5,762 nt of DNA from Deltaproteobacteria bacterium (GTDB lineage: Bacteria; Desulfobacterota; Desulfomonilia; UBA1062). The notes beneath the pieces are model-generated. The model was not told the DNA's origin. It worked only from the letters and a program-made list of their open reading frames with translations, and did no database searches. Both the position numbers and the translations under genes were made by a program. Below are positions 4,542 to 5,762 of the stretch, piece after piece; positions within the stretch are counted from its first letter, which is position 1; each line of letters opens with the position of its first letter. The stretch spans positions 1 to 5,762 of the forward strand of contig QMLJ01000096.1 of NCBI GenBank assembly GCA_003643935.1, given 5' to 3'.

Positions 4542-5762
4542 TCCCAGGTCTCCATCCTGTCTCCCTGGGCCGTGGTATAGATTATCTCCCTGTGCTTAGA
4601 AAGTAACCATATTTTCCTGAAAAGCTCTCTATGGTCCTCATGCACCAAGCCTGAATATGCCTTGATAAACCGCATCCTTGCTGCCCTTGAAACGCTTAAA
4701 GGTATGCTTGTATTCAACTGTATAAGGTTTTTAAGCCTCCTTCTCATTGATATCGACCCAGATTGTACCACCCTGTCCGTGTCCACGAGGAATAACCCCT
4801 TGTCCTTATCAAAAAGGAAGTTACATGCCTTAAGATCGGCGTGGTATATACCTTTCGAATGCATCAGCCCCACCAACCTCCCCACATCATCCAATAGCTT
4901 TACTTTCTCTTCATAGTCCATGTCCTTGTAGTCATGGTAGAAAACCTTGTCCAGGGTCATGAAGTCAAGATACCTCGTTATCAGCATGCTTGATTTATCC
5001 CTGAAGACAACAACAGCCACGGGATCTGGAACAGGTATATCGTTGAAATAAAGGGTAAGAAGGCCTTTCCATGCCCTTATCGCGTATGGTCCACTAGAGA
5101 ACTTGGGCCTTGCATAGGTCTTCACGCAGTAGCTATCTACCTTACTCAGCTGTGTCTTATCCTGGAGCTTGAGTATGTTTACGCCCCTCGAGATATTCTC
5201 CCAGTGAGAGGCTATTGTATTATCCAGATCAATTCTCACCCCTCTTTTTACAAAAGCATTGTAATCGCTCGTGCCTATTTTATCTGAGAAACTACCTCTA
5301 CGAAGGGATCGCCTTACATTTCCCCTGACCCAGCTCTTCCTGTTGGCCTCTGCGAGGGTCCTTGCCCTTTTTATAACGGCCTCGGTATCCTTGATAAAGG
5401 GAAGTCCTCCCAGATAATCCGTCAACTCATCATCCTGAGAGTCGTGCGCCATCAGTACCTGGGAAAGCATACCCAAGGCATGTTTCTCCTTGACTTTTTT
5501 CAGCCTGGATACATTGTAGACGTCCACGAGATAAGCATCACCTTTTGCATCCATCATGATATTACCTATATGCAGGTCCTGGTGGTAGAAACACCTTTGC
5601 AGCAGCAACAATACCATGTTCAGCATGATCTTTACCCTCGAGGTCTCGTCCAGCTCCCACAGTGGCCTCGCACCTTCTATGCCCCTTGTAACGAGAGCGG
5701 ATACACTCCCACACTTCAAGTGGTTTACCACAGAGGGTACATTTATACCCTCTTTATAGAGC
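4538..5762 (-). CDS. Tandem lipopolysaccharide-kinase-like (WaaP/InaA) protein, 5' end outside the window
   Basis: The frame is open to the right edge, so the start is not in the window. A GTG at 5731-5729 could be mistaken for a start, but the 10 codons before it are open and the GTG lies inside the first kinase domain. Counting from the first whole codon (5761-5759), 407 residues are visible. The first domain retains its hinge region and C-lobe, with catalytic loop H60-x-D62-L-H-x-x-N67 and metal-binding D80 (VDVYN). A basic linker (about 141-161, RRSLRRGSF) leads to a complete second domain with Lys K214 (YCVKTY), loop H307-x-D309-L-K-A-C-N314 and D327 in VDTDR. Both sites look active. WaaP/InaA-type kinases phosphorylate lipid A-core sugars at the cytoplasmic face; the acceptor here is unknown. 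The RRSLRR-type linker between two kinase units suggests a fixed two-domain architecture rather than a chance fusion. The gene is convergent with the FmdB-family gene and shares the CTAG at 4538-4541. Confidence 0.85.
   Translation of the reverse strand, partial: LYKEGINVPSVVNHLKCGSVSALVTRGIEGARPLWELDETSRVKIMLNMVLLLLQRCFYHQDLHIGNIMMDAKGDAYLVDVYNVSRLKKVKEKHALGMLSQVLMAHDSQDDELTDYLGGLPFIKDTEAVIKRARTLAEANRKSWVRGNVRRSLRRGSFSDKIGTSDYNAFVKRGVRIDLDNTIASHWENISRGVNILKLQDKTQLSKVDSYCVKTYARPKFSSGPYAIRAWKGLLTLYFNDIPVPDPVAVVVFRDKSSMLITRYLDFMTLDKVFYHDYKDMDYEEKVKLLDDVGRLVGLMHSKGIYHADLKACNFLFDKDKGLFLVDTDRVVQSGSISMRRRLKNLIQLNTSIPLSVSRAARMRFIKAYSGLVHEDHRELFRKIWLLSKHREIIYTTAQGDRMETWD

Noticed and set aside
5729..5731. 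GTG as start of the kinase gene
   Set aside because: The frame is open upstream to the edge and reads YKEGINVPSV, which continues the kinase fold, so the gene begins outside the window.

Overview
The window looks like chromosomal DNA from a Gram-negative bacterium. The best indicator is a protein with two kinase domains of the lipopolysaccharide-kinase (WaaP/InaA) type, helped by a lipase-chaperone-like membrane-anchored protein. Frequent AGG/AGA arginine and ATA isoleucine codons and moderate GC would fit a Desulfobacterota- or Nitrospirota-like lineage, but nothing here fixes the taxon. I see no phage genes, intact transposase, CRISPR array, tRNA or rRNA.

Layout from left to right. (1) Positions 1-48 carry the first 16 codons of a minus-strand gene leaving the window. 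(2) Positions 49-333 are AT-rich and hold a palindrome and divergent promoter candidates. (3) Positions 334-1413 (+) encode a membrane-anchored, mostly helical protein resembling lipase-specific foldases (LifO). (4) Positions 1515-2405 (+) encode a cytosolic protein that I read as two DUF302-like repeats, with its own promoter and a strong Shine-Dalgarno. (5) Positions 2406-2540 are a convergent intergenic region with two hairpins. (6) Positions 2541-3770 (-) encode a LarA-like (DUF2088) protein with the nickel-pincer cofactor residues in place but an altered substrate-site motif. (7) Positions 3771-4196 hold the LarA-like promoter, the decayed C-terminus of an amidohydrolase on the minus strand, and a 16-bp tandem duplication at the point where that reading frame breaks. 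(8) Positions 4197-4541 (+) encode an FmdB-family zinc-ribbon protein whose predicted promoter puts the transcription start at the ATG. (9) Positions 4538-5762 (-) encode the tandem kinase. Its stop shares a palindromic CTAG with the FmdB stop, and its reading frame is open to the right edge, so it is partial.

The genes do not form one obvious pathway. The LarA-like gene and the amidohydrolase relic lie on the same strand in tandem and may once have been one catabolic unit. The kinase and the LifO-like protein point to the cell envelope. The most notable points are the amidohydrolase relic, the likely leaderless FmdB mRNA, the LarA-like enzyme with a non-canonical substrate motif, the asymmetric DUF302-like duplication, and the tandem kinase. 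I did not find convincing evidence of a new multi-gene system.
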